Positions 1-7,181 of a stretch of DNA of 18,096 nt are shown here, piece after piece. Location: assembly GCA_964487525.1 (NCBI GenBank), contig CAZAQC010000008.1, positions 1-18,096 on the forward strand, given 5' to 3'. Numbering within the stretch: the stretch's first letter is position 1; each line of letters starts with the position of its first letter. The notes under the pieces are model-generated. The model ran no database searches. It was given only the letters and a program-made list of their open reading frames with translations, and had not been told where the DNA came from. The position numbers and the translations under genes are program-made. This stretch comes from UBA2177 sp964487525 (GTDB taxonomy: Bacteria; Patescibacteriota; Dojkabacteria; SC72).

Positions 1-686
1 TCTTCATCAGTAGCAGGTCTTCCGAGTTTTGTAGCTAATGTGTTACTAACCTTGTTAAACTTATTTATGGTTTCAATCATATGCACAGGAACGCGGATAG
101 TTCTAGCTTGATCAGCAATGGCTCTGGTTATAGCCTGTCTTATCCACCATGTAGCGTATGTAGAAAATTTAAATCCTTTAGTATAGTCAAATTTTTCAAC
201 AGCTCTCATTAATCCAATATTCCCTTCCTGTATTAAATCTAAAAGCTCTAAATTACTCTTACTGTATTTTTTAGCAATACTCACAACTAACCTAAGATTA
301 GCGGTAATCAACAACTGACCTGCTTCTTCATCCCCTTTCTCTATCCTCTTAGCAAGGATAACCTCTTCCTCCCCTGTTAGCAAAGGAATTCTACCGATTT
401 CATAAAGGTATGATCTAATAGCATCTGTTGAAATATTAGTTTGTATTGTTTTAAGTATTCTGATTTTCTTCTCAAGGGTAAGCTCTTCCTTTTCTACAAC
501 TTCCACATTCTCTTCTGGTTCTAATACCTCTATTTCATTTTCTTGTAATTTTTCAAAGATCTCATCTAGAAGCTCGATATCTTCTTCGATTGTAGGAAAG
601 ACATCTAGAAGATCTTCTTGGGTAAGAAAACCTTGTTCTTTTCCCTTTTTAACAAGAAATTTTATTGATTTCATTTTATCTGTCAT
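1..686 (-). CDS. rpoD: Primary RNA polymerase sigma factor (sigma-70 family), N-terminal part; 3' end outside window
   Basis: This is the housekeeping sigma factor that directs core RNA polymerase to -35/-10 promoters. 228 codons are visible from ATG at 686; the stop lies beyond the left edge. Residues 6-56 resemble region 1.1 (GKEQGFLTQEDL). Residues 60-85 are an acidic/charged linker. Region 1.2 is about 88-121 (DAIRSYLYEIGRIPLLT). Region 2 is about 125-200, with the core-binding segment LLDLIQEGNIGLMRAVEKFD and the -10 melting/recognition helix FSTYATWWIRQAITRAI; Q184 and T187 match the residues that read the -10. RVPVHMIE (198-205) begins region 3.0, and H202 and E205 match the E. coli H455/E458 pair that contacts the extended -10. 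Regions 3.1 onward are cut off. The gene diverges from a small zinc-ribbon gene across 25 bp and is not adjacent to dnaG, its usual neighbour. Family assignment is very secure. Confidence 0.97.
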   Translation of the reverse strand, partial: MTDKMKSIKFLVKKGKEQGFLTQEDLLDVFPTIEEDIELLDEIFEKLQENEIEVLEPEENVEVVEKEELTLEKKIRILKTIQTNISTDAIRSYLYEIGRIPLLTGEEEVILAKRIEKGDEEAGQLLITANLRLVVSIAKKYSKSNLELLDLIQEGNIGLMRAVEKFDYTKGFKFSTYATWWIRQAITRAIADQARTIRVPVHMIETINKFNKVSNTLATKLGRPATDE

Positions 687-696
687 TTAATACTTA

Positions 697-705
697 TGGT
701 ATAAT
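697..705 (+). promoter_or_regulatory. Extended -10 promoter (TGnTATAAT) of the zinc-ribbon gene, predicted leaderless
   Basis: TG (697-698), one base, then a perfect TATAAT (700-705). Only 6 nt separate it from ATG at 712, so the expected start site (about 7 nt after the -10) falls on the A of the ATG. No convincing -35 lies 16-18 bp upstream, which is tolerated for extended -10 promoters. On the opposite strand the same 25-bp gap must also serve the sigma-factor gene; a weak TATACC or TATAAA can be read there but is not convincing. Confidence 0.65.
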
Positions 706-711
706 TTATAT

Positions 712-1050
712 ATGAACAGCAAAGATAATAACATTTTAGAAAAGAAACAGTTTTTTTTAGATTCTGTTGCAAAGTTTTGTGACAAATGTGGCACTCCCTA
801 TGTGCTTGAAGATGTTAATATAATCCAGAATACTGGAATATCGGTTATTATACACTTTTCGTGCCATAGTTGTAAATCAAAGAACATAGCTACATTCATT
901 TCTCCATTAGGAATTAGCAACAGAGTACCTGTTAATACAGATCTTGGAGTGAAGGAAATTCAAAAGTTTGCGAACAAAAAAGAAATCTCTTTAGAAGAAA
1001 TTTTGGATGTATATACTTTCCTAAAAGAGAACTCAAAAGTTTCTGTTTAA
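712..1050 (+). CDS. Small zinc-ribbon protein of unknown function
   Basis: The product is 112 residues. I do not recognise a named family. Two CxxC knuckles are visible, C23/C26 and C51/C54, about 25 residues apart; this is a four-cysteine zinc-ribbon arrangement with a beta-rich segment between. The C-terminal half contains GISNRVPVNTDL and then a predicted helical, charged tail (residues 80-110). There is no signal peptide or membrane segment, so it is probably cytoplasmic. A DNA-, RNA- or polymerase-binding role would fit a small zinc ribbon divergent from the sigma gene, but that is inference. The start is fixed by the TATAAT box 6 nt upstream and the absence of a Shine-Dalgarno. Its stop codon overlaps that of the convergent DUF4012 gene. 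Confidence 0.85.
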   Translation: MNSKDNNILEKKQFFLDSVAKFCDKCGTPYVLEDVNIIQNTGISVIIHFSCHSCKSKNIATFISPLGISNRVPVNTDLGVKEIQKFANKKEISLEEILDVYTFLKENSKVSV

Positions 1051-4046
1051 TTAGGAACTCTCCATACTACAGGAAATTCTAGATCTTGATTTAATTCAAA
1101 TCTTCCAGATAACTGATTACTAATACTGTTTAGGTTTCCAGAATTTTCTAGATTCCAAGTAGAGGGATATGTTAGATCGAGTTTGTATGCATGTCTTTTT
1201 TCTCCTGGTTGTTTAAAGATATTTATATTAAGAAATACATTCTGTTCTTGGTTTACCATTGGGAAATTTGAACTATCTGCTCCTCTCTCGATTCTGTAAG
1301 AGACCTCTAAGGTATTTGTTGATTCTATTGGTGTATTGAACCATCCACCTATAACTTTAAAACCACTTTCCTTGTAAACAGTATATTCATTATCTTTAAT
1401 TCCAGTAATTCTCAAGATGGTTGCTTCGGAAGGAATATATATCCTTTGATAGTTGATATAGTTACCTTCGGGGTACACTTCAGAAGAAGATGAGTTCTCT
1501 ACGGTTATTGAATAGGCAAAATCTATGGTGTCTATATCCTTAATAGTTGCCGATAGATTGTAGTTTTTGTTAAGGTACAGGTTAGCTTTGTTTCCTCCCC
1601 AATTCCAATCAATAGCTATGGGTGCATTATTGTATTTTGAATTTAGTGAATTTGCCCAATTTCTGTTTGTAAAGAAATTATAGGCATCTTTATTCTTAAA
1701 GGTAGCTTGTAAATGCTTTTCATTTAAACTGTCTTCAAAAATATCACTTATTCCCATAAGTTCAGATATGTTCATTGTAAGGAGTTTCTTTACAATTTCA
1801 TTAGCTAAATTTGCAAGAAAAGTTGTTTTTTGTGTTGATCCTGGAGTGAATTCTGTATGCATTTCAAAGATTTTGCTATATATATTCTCGCTGGTTATTA
1901 GCTGTGTCTCTCCTGGGACTTCTATACCATTCCAACGTTCAAGAAGTTTCTGTATTAAAGACACATCTATTGTTATTAAACCATCAACCTTATTACCTTT
2001 TCCTAAGTCTTCTATGAATGGCTCTGCCTCTGAGAGAGTATCAAGTAAGTCAGGATACCAGTTTACTAAGGAAAATGACCAGTCGGTTATTTCTAAAGCG
2101 TTAATCATTGATTTGGGAGGAATATATGTTTTGTTTTGAACCTTTAGAGTACCATCAGCGTTGTATATATCATCAACAAATAATTCTCTTATTTGGCCAC
2201 CCTCTATACCTATTACCCCGTAACTTGTAAGCCATCCACCAGTACTTCTTAATTCAGATTCATTTTGAAACAGAATTAGGTACCTTTTTCTTTCACTTAC
2301 CCCTAAAAGATCAGGAAGGAACGATATGGTTTCCTTAAATACCTTAGTCCCATCCTCTAGCCGAAAAATAATATCTTTGATGTCTAAAATTTTGCTCTGA
2401 AAAGTTTTTGGAAATACAGTAGTGTTTAAATTCTTAATAATCTCGGATGCTAAGGATATTTTGTATGTAGCTTCTTCCAGTTTATAGCTATTTTGCTCTA
2501 TTGCCTGTAAATACTCCCTGTATTCCCTTGTAGTAGTAAGTGTGGAGGTTTGAAAGTCTAATGCTGGTTGAAAGTCCTGGATATACTGAGAAAGAGGATA
2601 TATGGCCGTAATGAGCTCTGAGGCTCCTTGTACGGTATATTGAGCACCCAATATCAATTGAGTAGTATTGTCATATAGCTCAGTTTTGTTTGTGATGTAA
2701 AAAAGCCAATATATCTGATCAACACTATCAGATACTCTTTCTATATTTTTTTCTAAACTTTCGATATTTGCTTTACTCTTATCTTCATTTAAATCTAAAA
2801 CAGATGTTGTTAATTCTTTAGTAGCAGTATTGATTAAAAAGAGGCCAAGAATGGTCCCTATTATTGGATAAAGTACAAAATAGGTAAAGATTACAAACCC
2901 AACAGAGCTAGCTAAAAATGTAAACAGTTTTTTTGTATCTATAGTTCTTTTTCTCTCTGGCGACAGAGCTTTCTTCACAGGGTTGAACATATTGGCAAGG
3001 AATTCTCCAAGAGGAGTTTTTCCTACTGTGACGTTATTTTTTGTTTTCAATTTTTTCTTGGAGGAACTACCAAGATCCCAAGATTTATTTATAGAATCAT
3101 AATAAATTTGCGTTTGCTCAATTAAAGATTCCTCTAAACTTACCTGTTGAACCCAGCCGTATTTAGTAGCATAAGGTGCGGGAACATAAAGGTCTTGAAT
3201 GAGGAATTGGCTTTCTGGATTCTCTACAAACCTAATAGTTTGTGCCTCTGTATTAAGCTCTAATAGTTTGTATGCAAGAGAAAGGGTTGTATAGTTATTT
3301 TTATTTGCCAATGAAACAACTTCTCCCTTTGTATTATCACTAAAGGTAAGTTTAAGTATTCCATATGTAGCATCAGCTTCATGTATTAATGTGTGGACAT
3401 CCAATCCTTCCCCCTTTATCGTTATTTGACTTCTTTGTGTAGCATCTTTAAAAAGATTATCTAATGTTTCGTTTTGTATCTTTTCTGTTGTACCGCCTAT
3501 AACAGTTCCAAGTCTCAAAATTCTAAGATTAATATTTGATTTGTCTTTAAATTCTGCAGCCAAGGTTTCGCAGTACTTCTGTAGCTCCATATTTGAATAT
3601 GGTGATGGTGCTGAAAGTTTAATATTGTTAACCCTGTTAGCTAATTCTCTATTTAAAGAAAGAGATGTAATTAAGGAAAATTTTGCATGATATTTTTTAG
3701 TATTTAGTAAAGTTTCTTCAAGAATCTTTGTTTCATTAAGAAATTCCTTACTATCAAACTCTTCTTGTGTTAATTTCTCATTTAGAAAATAGAAAAGATA
3801 GTCAAATCTTTTGATGTTTTTAAATAATGAACTAAAGCCTCTAAAATCAAAGAAATCGAAAAGTTGAGACTTTTTAAGTTCTGTAAGGTATTTCTTGGTA
3901 CTACTGTTGAATTTGTCTATGATAATTACATAACAGCCTTGATCTATTAAAGTTTTCGCTGTTAAATATCCAACTCTATTTCCTCCGTGAACTATTATGG
4001 AGATAGGTGTTTGGGACTTAATTTTATTTAATCTTAAGTTACTCAT
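1047..4046 (-). CDS. SDR-like Rossmann domain fused to a membrane-anchored DUF4012 domain
   Basis: The 999-residue product joins two modules. Residues 14-330 look like an extended SDR/NAD-dependent epimerase: a glycine-rich nucleotide loop GGNRVG (21-26), an acidic strand end IIIDK (41-45), the SPY segment at 148-150 and a later LRLGTVIGG. The expected YxxxK is Y150-S-N-M-E154, so the catalytic lysine is Glu. After a basic linker, a hydrophobic segment (about 374-405) anchors the protein. Residues about 415-550 are helical and charged. The DUF4012 signature follows: YLILFQNESELRSTGGW near 590-605 and VDGLITID near 680-690. This part should be extracytoplasmic. The ATG overlaps the PEGA gene's end by 8 bp, so translation is probably coupled. 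DUF4012 function is unestablished; a role in surface glycans is inference from context. Confidence 0.88.
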   Translation of the reverse strand: MSNLRLNKIKSQTPISIIVHGGNRVGYLTAKTLIDQGCYVIIIDKFNSSTKKYLTELKKSQLFDFFDFRGFSSLFKNIKRFDYLFYFLNEKLTQEEFDSKEFLNETKILEETLLNTKKYHAKFSLITSLSLNRELANRVNNIKLSAPSPYSNMELQKYCETLAAEFKDKSNINLRILRLGTVIGGTTEKIQNETLDNLFKDATQRSQITIKGEGLDVHTLIHEADATYGILKLTFSDNTKGEVVSLANKNNYTTLSLAYKLLELNTEAQTIRFVENPESQFLIQDLYVPAPYATKYGWVQQVSLEESLIEQTQIYYDSINKSWDLGSSSKKKLKTKNNVTVGKTPLGEFLANMFNPVKKALSPERKRTIDTKKLFTFLASSVGFVIFTYFVLYPIIGTILGLFLINTATKELTTSVLDLNEDKSKANIESLEKNIERVSDSVDQIYWLFYITNKTELYDNTTQLILGAQYTVQGASELITAIYPLSQYIQDFQPALDFQTSTLTTTREYREYLQAIEQNSYKLEEATYKISLASEIIKNLNTTVFPKTFQSKILDIKDIIFRLEDGTKVFKETISFLPDLLGVSERKRYLILFQNESELRSTGGWLTSYGVIGIEGGQIRELFVDDIYNADGTLKVQNKTYIPPKSMINALEITDWSFSLVNWYPDLLDTLSEAEPFIEDLGKGNKVDGLITIDVSLIQKLLERWNGIEVPGETQLITSENIYSKIFEMHTEFTPGSTQKTTFLANLANEIVKKLLTMNISELMGISDIFEDSLNEKHLQATFKNKDAYNFFTNRNWANSLNSKYNNAPIAIDWNWGGNKANLYLNKNYNLSATIKDIDTIDFAYSITVENSSSSEVYPEGNYINYQRIYIPSEATILRITGIKDNEYTVYKESGFKVIGGWFNTPIESTNTLEVSYRIERGADSSNFPMVNQEQNVFLNINIFKQPGEKRHAYKLDLTYPSTWNLENSGNLNSISNQLSGRFELNQDLEFPVVWRVPN

Positions 4047-4686
4047 TTGTATTGTTTAAAGTATCAAAAACTACAGGAATAGGAAAGTGAAAAGTTTTTA
4101 GGTTTAGATAATAATTCTTTCTAATAAGCACAGGAATCTCTATCTCCTCATATCCTTGAGCCGTTACTTTAACTTGGTATTGATTCTCCTTCATGGCTAA
4201 GTTGGTTATAGGGGTTACTTTTAAAAATTCCTTGTCTATGAAGACTTTGGCTTCTTTAACATTGCTAATAACTGTTAGAAAACCATCGTCGGAAGATGTT
4301 TTTGCAGGCGTATAATAAAGAACGGATCCGTGTACTAGATTCTCTGGACCTATTTCTAAATCTATTCGAGCTGAAGTATTACGAGTTAAATCAATTTGAA
4401 AAGAATACTTGTCATAAAAGGATTTTGTATCTTCTATCTTCTCTAACTCTACAAGATAATTTCCTTCTGGAAGATTTTCAACAGTATTTGGAGTTTCTCC
4501 GTAATCTTTACCATCTATCCAGATCTTAGCTTTTCCATTCTGAGTAACAATTTCTAAAGTAGTATTGTTGTAAAATCTGTTTAAGAAGGGTAAGTTTCCA
4601 ATTATCTTCTTTGTAGGTATGAAGTAAAGGAGAACGGACAGTAGTATCAGAATAATTATTATTAAGGCAGTTTTGTTCTTTATCAT
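4039..4686 (-). CDS. Membrane-anchored protein with two PEGA-type domains
   Basis: The product is 215 residues. An N-terminal hydrophobic stretch (about 7-24, preceded by MIKNK) acts as a signal anchor, leaving the rest outside the membrane. Residues about 42-110 form a PEGA domain (IWIDGKDYGETPNTVENLPEGNY, with the typical DG...G.TP...LPEG pattern). A second, more diverged copy lies about 137-195 (VFIDKEFLKVTPITNL, then QYQVKVTAQGYEE). PEGA domains are short beta-rich modules of surface proteins, often near other envelope proteins, and no enzymatic activity is expected. It is the first gene of a two-gene unit with the SDR-DUF4012 gene, which it overlaps by 8 bp, so the products probably work together at the cell surface. 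The start is supported by a strong promoter 7 nt upstream; no Shine-Dalgarno is seen. Confidence 0.85.
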   Translation of the reverse strand: MIKNKTALIIIILILLSVLLYFIPTKKIIGNLPFLNRFYNNTTLEIVTQNGKAKIWIDGKDYGETPNTVENLPEGNYLVELEKIEDTKSFYDKYSFQIDLTRNTSARIDLEIGPENLVHGSVLYYTPAKTSSDDGFLTVISNVKEAKVFIDKEFLKVTPITNLAMKENQYQVKVTAQGYEEIEIPVLIRKNYYLNLKTFHFPIPVVFDTLNNTNE

Positions 4687-4693
4687 TGCTTTT

Positions 4694-4722
4694 ATTATAT
4701 GGAGAAGTTACTCCTTTGTCGA
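4694..4722 (-). promoter_or_regulatory. Sigma-70 promoter of the PEGA/DUF4012 unit, predicted leaderless
   Basis: Reading the minus strand: TCGACA (4722-4717, 5 of 6 consensus), a 17-bp spacer, then perfect TATAAT (4699-4694), 7 nt and ATG at 4686. The predicted start site therefore falls on or next to the initiation codon. This is the best-formed promoter in the window. It lies in the 48-bp gap after the GT4 gene. Confidence 0.8.
4701..4714. repeat. Short GGAG-N6-CTCC inverted repeat inside the PEGA promoter spacer
   Basis: Four-base arms GGAG/CTCC flank a 6-base loop and sit entirely between the -35 and -10 of the PEGA promoter. It could be a small operator, but the arms are short and it may be chance. 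It has no U-tract, so I do not call it a terminator. Confidence 0.25.
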
Positions 4723-4734
4723 GTAGGAATGTAG

Positions 4735-5943
4735 TTAGTAGGAGTATTTTGATTCAGGACTTTTTTCTTTTTCTGCGAGGGTTTTCTTTTTCGAAGCTTT
4801 TACGTTTATGAAAACAATGAAAACTATCCCTAAAGCTAGAGATATTGTCAAGGTAAAATATCTGATAGCACCAGTACTTAAGATAGCAAAAGATCCAAGA
4901 AACAGTGTTGCAGACATCTCAATTAGGACTAATTGTGCTCTTGAAAGGTGAAGCTTCATTAGTTGGTGATGTAGATGATCAGGACCATTTAGTCTCATTA
5001 ATTCAATTAGATTCTTTGGTTTATGTTCCAAATACCTTTTTACGATGACATACGCAAAATCTATTAAGGGAAGAATAAGCAACATTATCGTTGTAGAGAT
5101 TTTGGTATCAGCAATAAGGGCTAAGGTACACATTAGGAAACCGTAAACCGATTTACCGGCAGAGCCAGTCATTATCTTTTGGGGAGGGAAAGCAAAAACA
5201 AGGAACATAAGTAGACATCCAGATATCAAAATACTTATTGTTGAAGAAAACATTGAGTTATACCTTACTGCTATTATGAATATTAAAGAAAAGATTACTA
5301 AAGAATTAGCCTCTATTATTCCAGGAGAACCAGCAGTCCACTTTACAGCATTTATACAGATTATTAACCAAAGAAAGAGGAAAATATCTCCAGGTAATGA
5401 TAGAGACTGTTGAATCCCAAGCAATGAAAAATTAAGATTGAAAATATCCAAATCAACATTAACAAAGGGAATAGAGGAGATGTTTAGTATCGAGAAGGCT
5501 ATCACTAAAGCGGCTAATGCTTGATATGCCAACTGTACTCTAGCGGGAAGATTAAAGATATCATCTAGGGTTGCTCCCACAATTAGTATAGTTAGAGAAA
5601 GAAGTATGGGGAAAGTAAAACTATCAAGTTTAAAAAATATTAAAATAGCAAGAAGGGTCGGAATAGTAATTGCTAATCCACCCAACGAAGGAGTTATTCC
5701 TTCGTGTAGAGCTTTTTGTGGATTATCATATCTTTTTCCCAATCTGCTTTTTTGAGGTATGTAGGTAATATTATGTTTAAGAGCTAATTGTCCAATAATT
5801 GGGGTTAAAAGAAAAGACAGAACCAGACCAATTAAAAATATTGGCCAGTATTGAAGATATTTCTCATAATCAGTACCTATTACCATTTCGGGTATGTGAT
5901 TAAGTATTGTGTTTAAGAAAGAATTTGCGGATGAGAAGTCCAT
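4735..5943 (-). CDS. GT4-family polyprenyl-phosphate sugar-phosphate transferase-like membrane protein (MraY/WecA/TagO superfamily)
   Basis: The product is 402 residues and very hydrophobic, with about ten predicted membrane segments. Superfamily hallmarks appear in order: H.G.TPSLGGLAI near residue 80; the paired aspartates D127-D128 in LDDIFNLPARVQLAYQ; and the cytoplasmic HLHH motif at 323-326. Members transfer a sugar-1-phosphate from a UDP-sugar to undecaprenyl phosphate, starting peptidoglycan or surface-glycan synthesis. The third motif, normally NxxNxxDGxDG, here reads NAVKWTAGSPG (198-208) and lacks both aspartates, so activity or substrate may differ. The C-terminal 25 residues are charged and cytoplasmic-looking. 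The gene starts 1 nt after the three-TM gene with no Shine-Dalgarno, implying coupling. It could be a true MraY/WecA equivalent or a divergent paralogue. Confidence 0.85.
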   Translation of the reverse strand: MDFSSANSFLNTILNHIPEMVIGTDYEKYLQYWPIFLIGLVLSFLLTPIIGQLALKHNITYIPQKSRLGKRYDNPQKALHEGITPSLGGLAITIPTLLAILIFFKLDSFTFPILLSLTILIVGATLDDIFNLPARVQLAYQALAALVIAFSILNISSIPFVNVDLDIFNLNFSLLGIQQSLSLPGDIFLFLWLIICINAVKWTAGSPGIIEANSLVIFSLIFIIAVRYNSMFSSTISILISGCLLMFLVFAFPPQKIMTGSAGKSVYGFLMCTLALIADTKISTTIMLLILPLIDFAYVIVKRYLEHKPKNLIELMRLNGPDHLHHQLMKLHLSRAQLVLIEMSATLFLGSFAILSTGAIRYFTLTISLALGIVFIVFINVKASKKKTLAEKEKSPESKYSY

Positions 5944-5944
5944 T

Positions 5945-6412
5945 TTAAAAGAATTTTATTAAATCAATTAATATAACAGTTTGTGACAATGTACAAAGCA
6001 AGCATGCAAATAGTAAAAATTTAGTTAAAAGCTTTTCGTTATTATAATATCTTGAAGTAAAGATAAAGGAAAGTAAGAATGCTACAGTTGAAATGATTGG
6101 AAAGATAAAGACATACTCTTTCAGAACCAATTTCTTTGGTATTGATATAAAATATTTAAAAACAGGGATGTAAACAGGGAGGTTAGAGTAACCATTGTAT
6201 ATAAGATAAGACTGATGAACTATTAATACAATGGTAATGACAAAAACGCCCCATACCAAAGGATCTTTTAAGAATTTTTTTACCTCAAATCTTAATACTG
6301 CTAAGTCAATAATGCCCTTTATCTTAAAGACTTTATTTTTGAAAGGTTCTTTTATTCCTAGATCCAGTTGTTTTGCTATTTCTTCTCTATTCTCTTCTTT
6401 CTTTCTTTTCAT
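5945..6412 (-). CDS. Three-TM membrane protein of unknown function
   Basis: The product is 155 residues and I do not recognise it as a named family. A charged N-terminal cytoplasmic region (1-50) starts MKRKKEENREE. Three hydrophobic segments follow at about 53-72, 101-119 and 131-152. Between TM1 and TM2 is a short loop with prolines (NLPVYIPVF) and then a lysine-containing stretch (IPKKLVLKEY). There are no catalytic motifs. It lies 7 nt after rsmA and 1 nt before the GT4 gene, so it probably belongs with the latter. A TATAAT box overlapping the rsmA stop could start transcription here. A helper role for the GT4 protein is only inference. Confidence 0.8.
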   Translation of the reverse strand: MKRKKEENREEIAKQLDLGIKEPFKNKVFKIKGIIDLAVLRFEVKKFLKDPLVWGVFVITIVLIVHQSYLIYNGYSNLPVYIPVFKYFISIPKKLVLKEYVFIFPIISTVAFLLSFIFTSRYYNNEKLLTKFLLFACLLCTLSQTVILIDLIKFF

Positions 6413-6418
6413 TACTGA

Positions 6419-6427
6419 ATTATATCA
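6419..6427 (-). promoter_or_regulatory. Extended -10 box (TGnTATAAT) before the three-TM gene
   Basis: TGA followed by perfect TATAAT (6424-6419 on the minus strand), then 6 nt and ATG at 6412. The box overlaps the rsmA stop codon. No good -35 is visible. If used, the transcript would be leaderless and would give the three-TM/GT4 pair expression independent of dnaG. Confidence 0.5.
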
Positions 6428-7181
6428 AAAGATCTTTAAGATTACTGAAGAGAAGCAGATATTCATTTAAAGATATTTGCTGTGGCCTTTTAGAAAGGAG
6501 GTTATCAAACTCCTGATTTTCCTCGAAAGATACTTTTCTTAAATTATTTTTGAGTGTCTTTCTTGGTTGTTTAAAACAAATTTGTATGAATTTTTCAAAA
6601 GAGTCCGAGTTTTCAATAGGCATATTCTCTTTAGGAGAAAACTTAATAAAGGAACTGTCAACCTTGGGTTTAGGTCTGAAGGATTCGGGAGAAATATTAA
6701 AATATCTCTTTACATTGGCATTAAGTTGGGTTTGAAGGGACAAAATGTTATTATCTGGCTCCCTAGAAATGTATTTATCTGCTACTTCTTTCTGAATTAT
6801 GAAATAACAGGATGTATTAAAATACTTTGATTTAATGATTTTTCTTATAATGGGTTTACTGACATTGTAGGGAAGAGAACCAAAGAAAAGTATTTTTTCA
6901 CCTTTATATTTATCCAACTCATCAAGATTCCATTCTAAAAAATCAACGCTTTTTATCTCTATATCTGGAAATTTAAAAAAAAGTTCTGCCGACAATACAG
7001 TATCTTTCTCTATCAAAAGCATTTTACTTTCTCCTTTTGAAAGAAAATCAGTAAAGAATCCTTTCCCCGGGCCAATTTCTACCAAAACATCCGGGTTCTC
7101 TTGGAGTATTAAATCTGTGATTTGTTTACACAGATTTTTGTTGATAAAAAAATTTTGACCTAAAGATCTTTTAGCTTTCAT
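6420..7181 (-). CDS. rsmA: 16S rRNA (adenine-N6,N6)-dimethyltransferase RsmA/KsgA
   Basis: RsmA dimethylates two adjacent adenines in the 3'-terminal hairpin of 16S rRNA (A1518/A1519 in E. coli numbering), a late 30S maturation step. The product is 253 residues, somewhat shorter than E. coli KsgA. Visible motifs are SLGQNFFIN (6-14), the SAM loop EIGPGKG (35-41), IEK for the acidic ribose contact, QKEVADKY (130-137) and the FRPKPKVDSS signature (168-177). The catalytic tetrad, normally NLPY, is S102-L-P-Y105 and is followed by NVSKP in the usual context. ATG directly follows the methyltransferase stop with no gap, so translation is probably coupled. Family identity is secure, but the Asn-to-Ser change makes activity an open question. 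Confidence 0.93.
   Translation of the reverse strand: MKAKRSLGQNFFINKNLCKQITDLILQENPDVLVEIGPGKGFFTDFLSKGESKMLLIEKDTVLSAELFFKFPDIEIKSVDFLEWNLDELDKYKGEKILFFGSLPYNVSKPIIRKIIKSKYFNTSCYFIIQKEVADKYISREPDNNILSLQTQLNANVKRYFNISPESFRPKPKVDSSFIKFSPKENMPIENSDSFEKFIQICFKQPRKTLKNNLRKVSFEENQEFDNLLSKRPQQISLNEYLLLFSNLKDLLI

Noticed and set aside
1768..2139. Plus-strand open frame of 123 codons inside the DUF4012 gene
   Set aside because: Antisense to the conserved DUF4012 region, with no promoter or ribosome binding site and no domain; a low-GC shadow frame.
4701..4714. GGAG-N6-CTCC as a Rho-independent terminator after the GT4 gene
   Set aside because: The stem is only 4 bp and no U-run follows; it sits inside the PEGA promoter spacer, so an operator or chance is more likely.
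6411..6449. 9-bp direct repeat ATTACTGAA at 6411-6419 and 6441-6449
   Set aside because: Short, partly inside rsmA coding sequence, and only two copies; likely chance.
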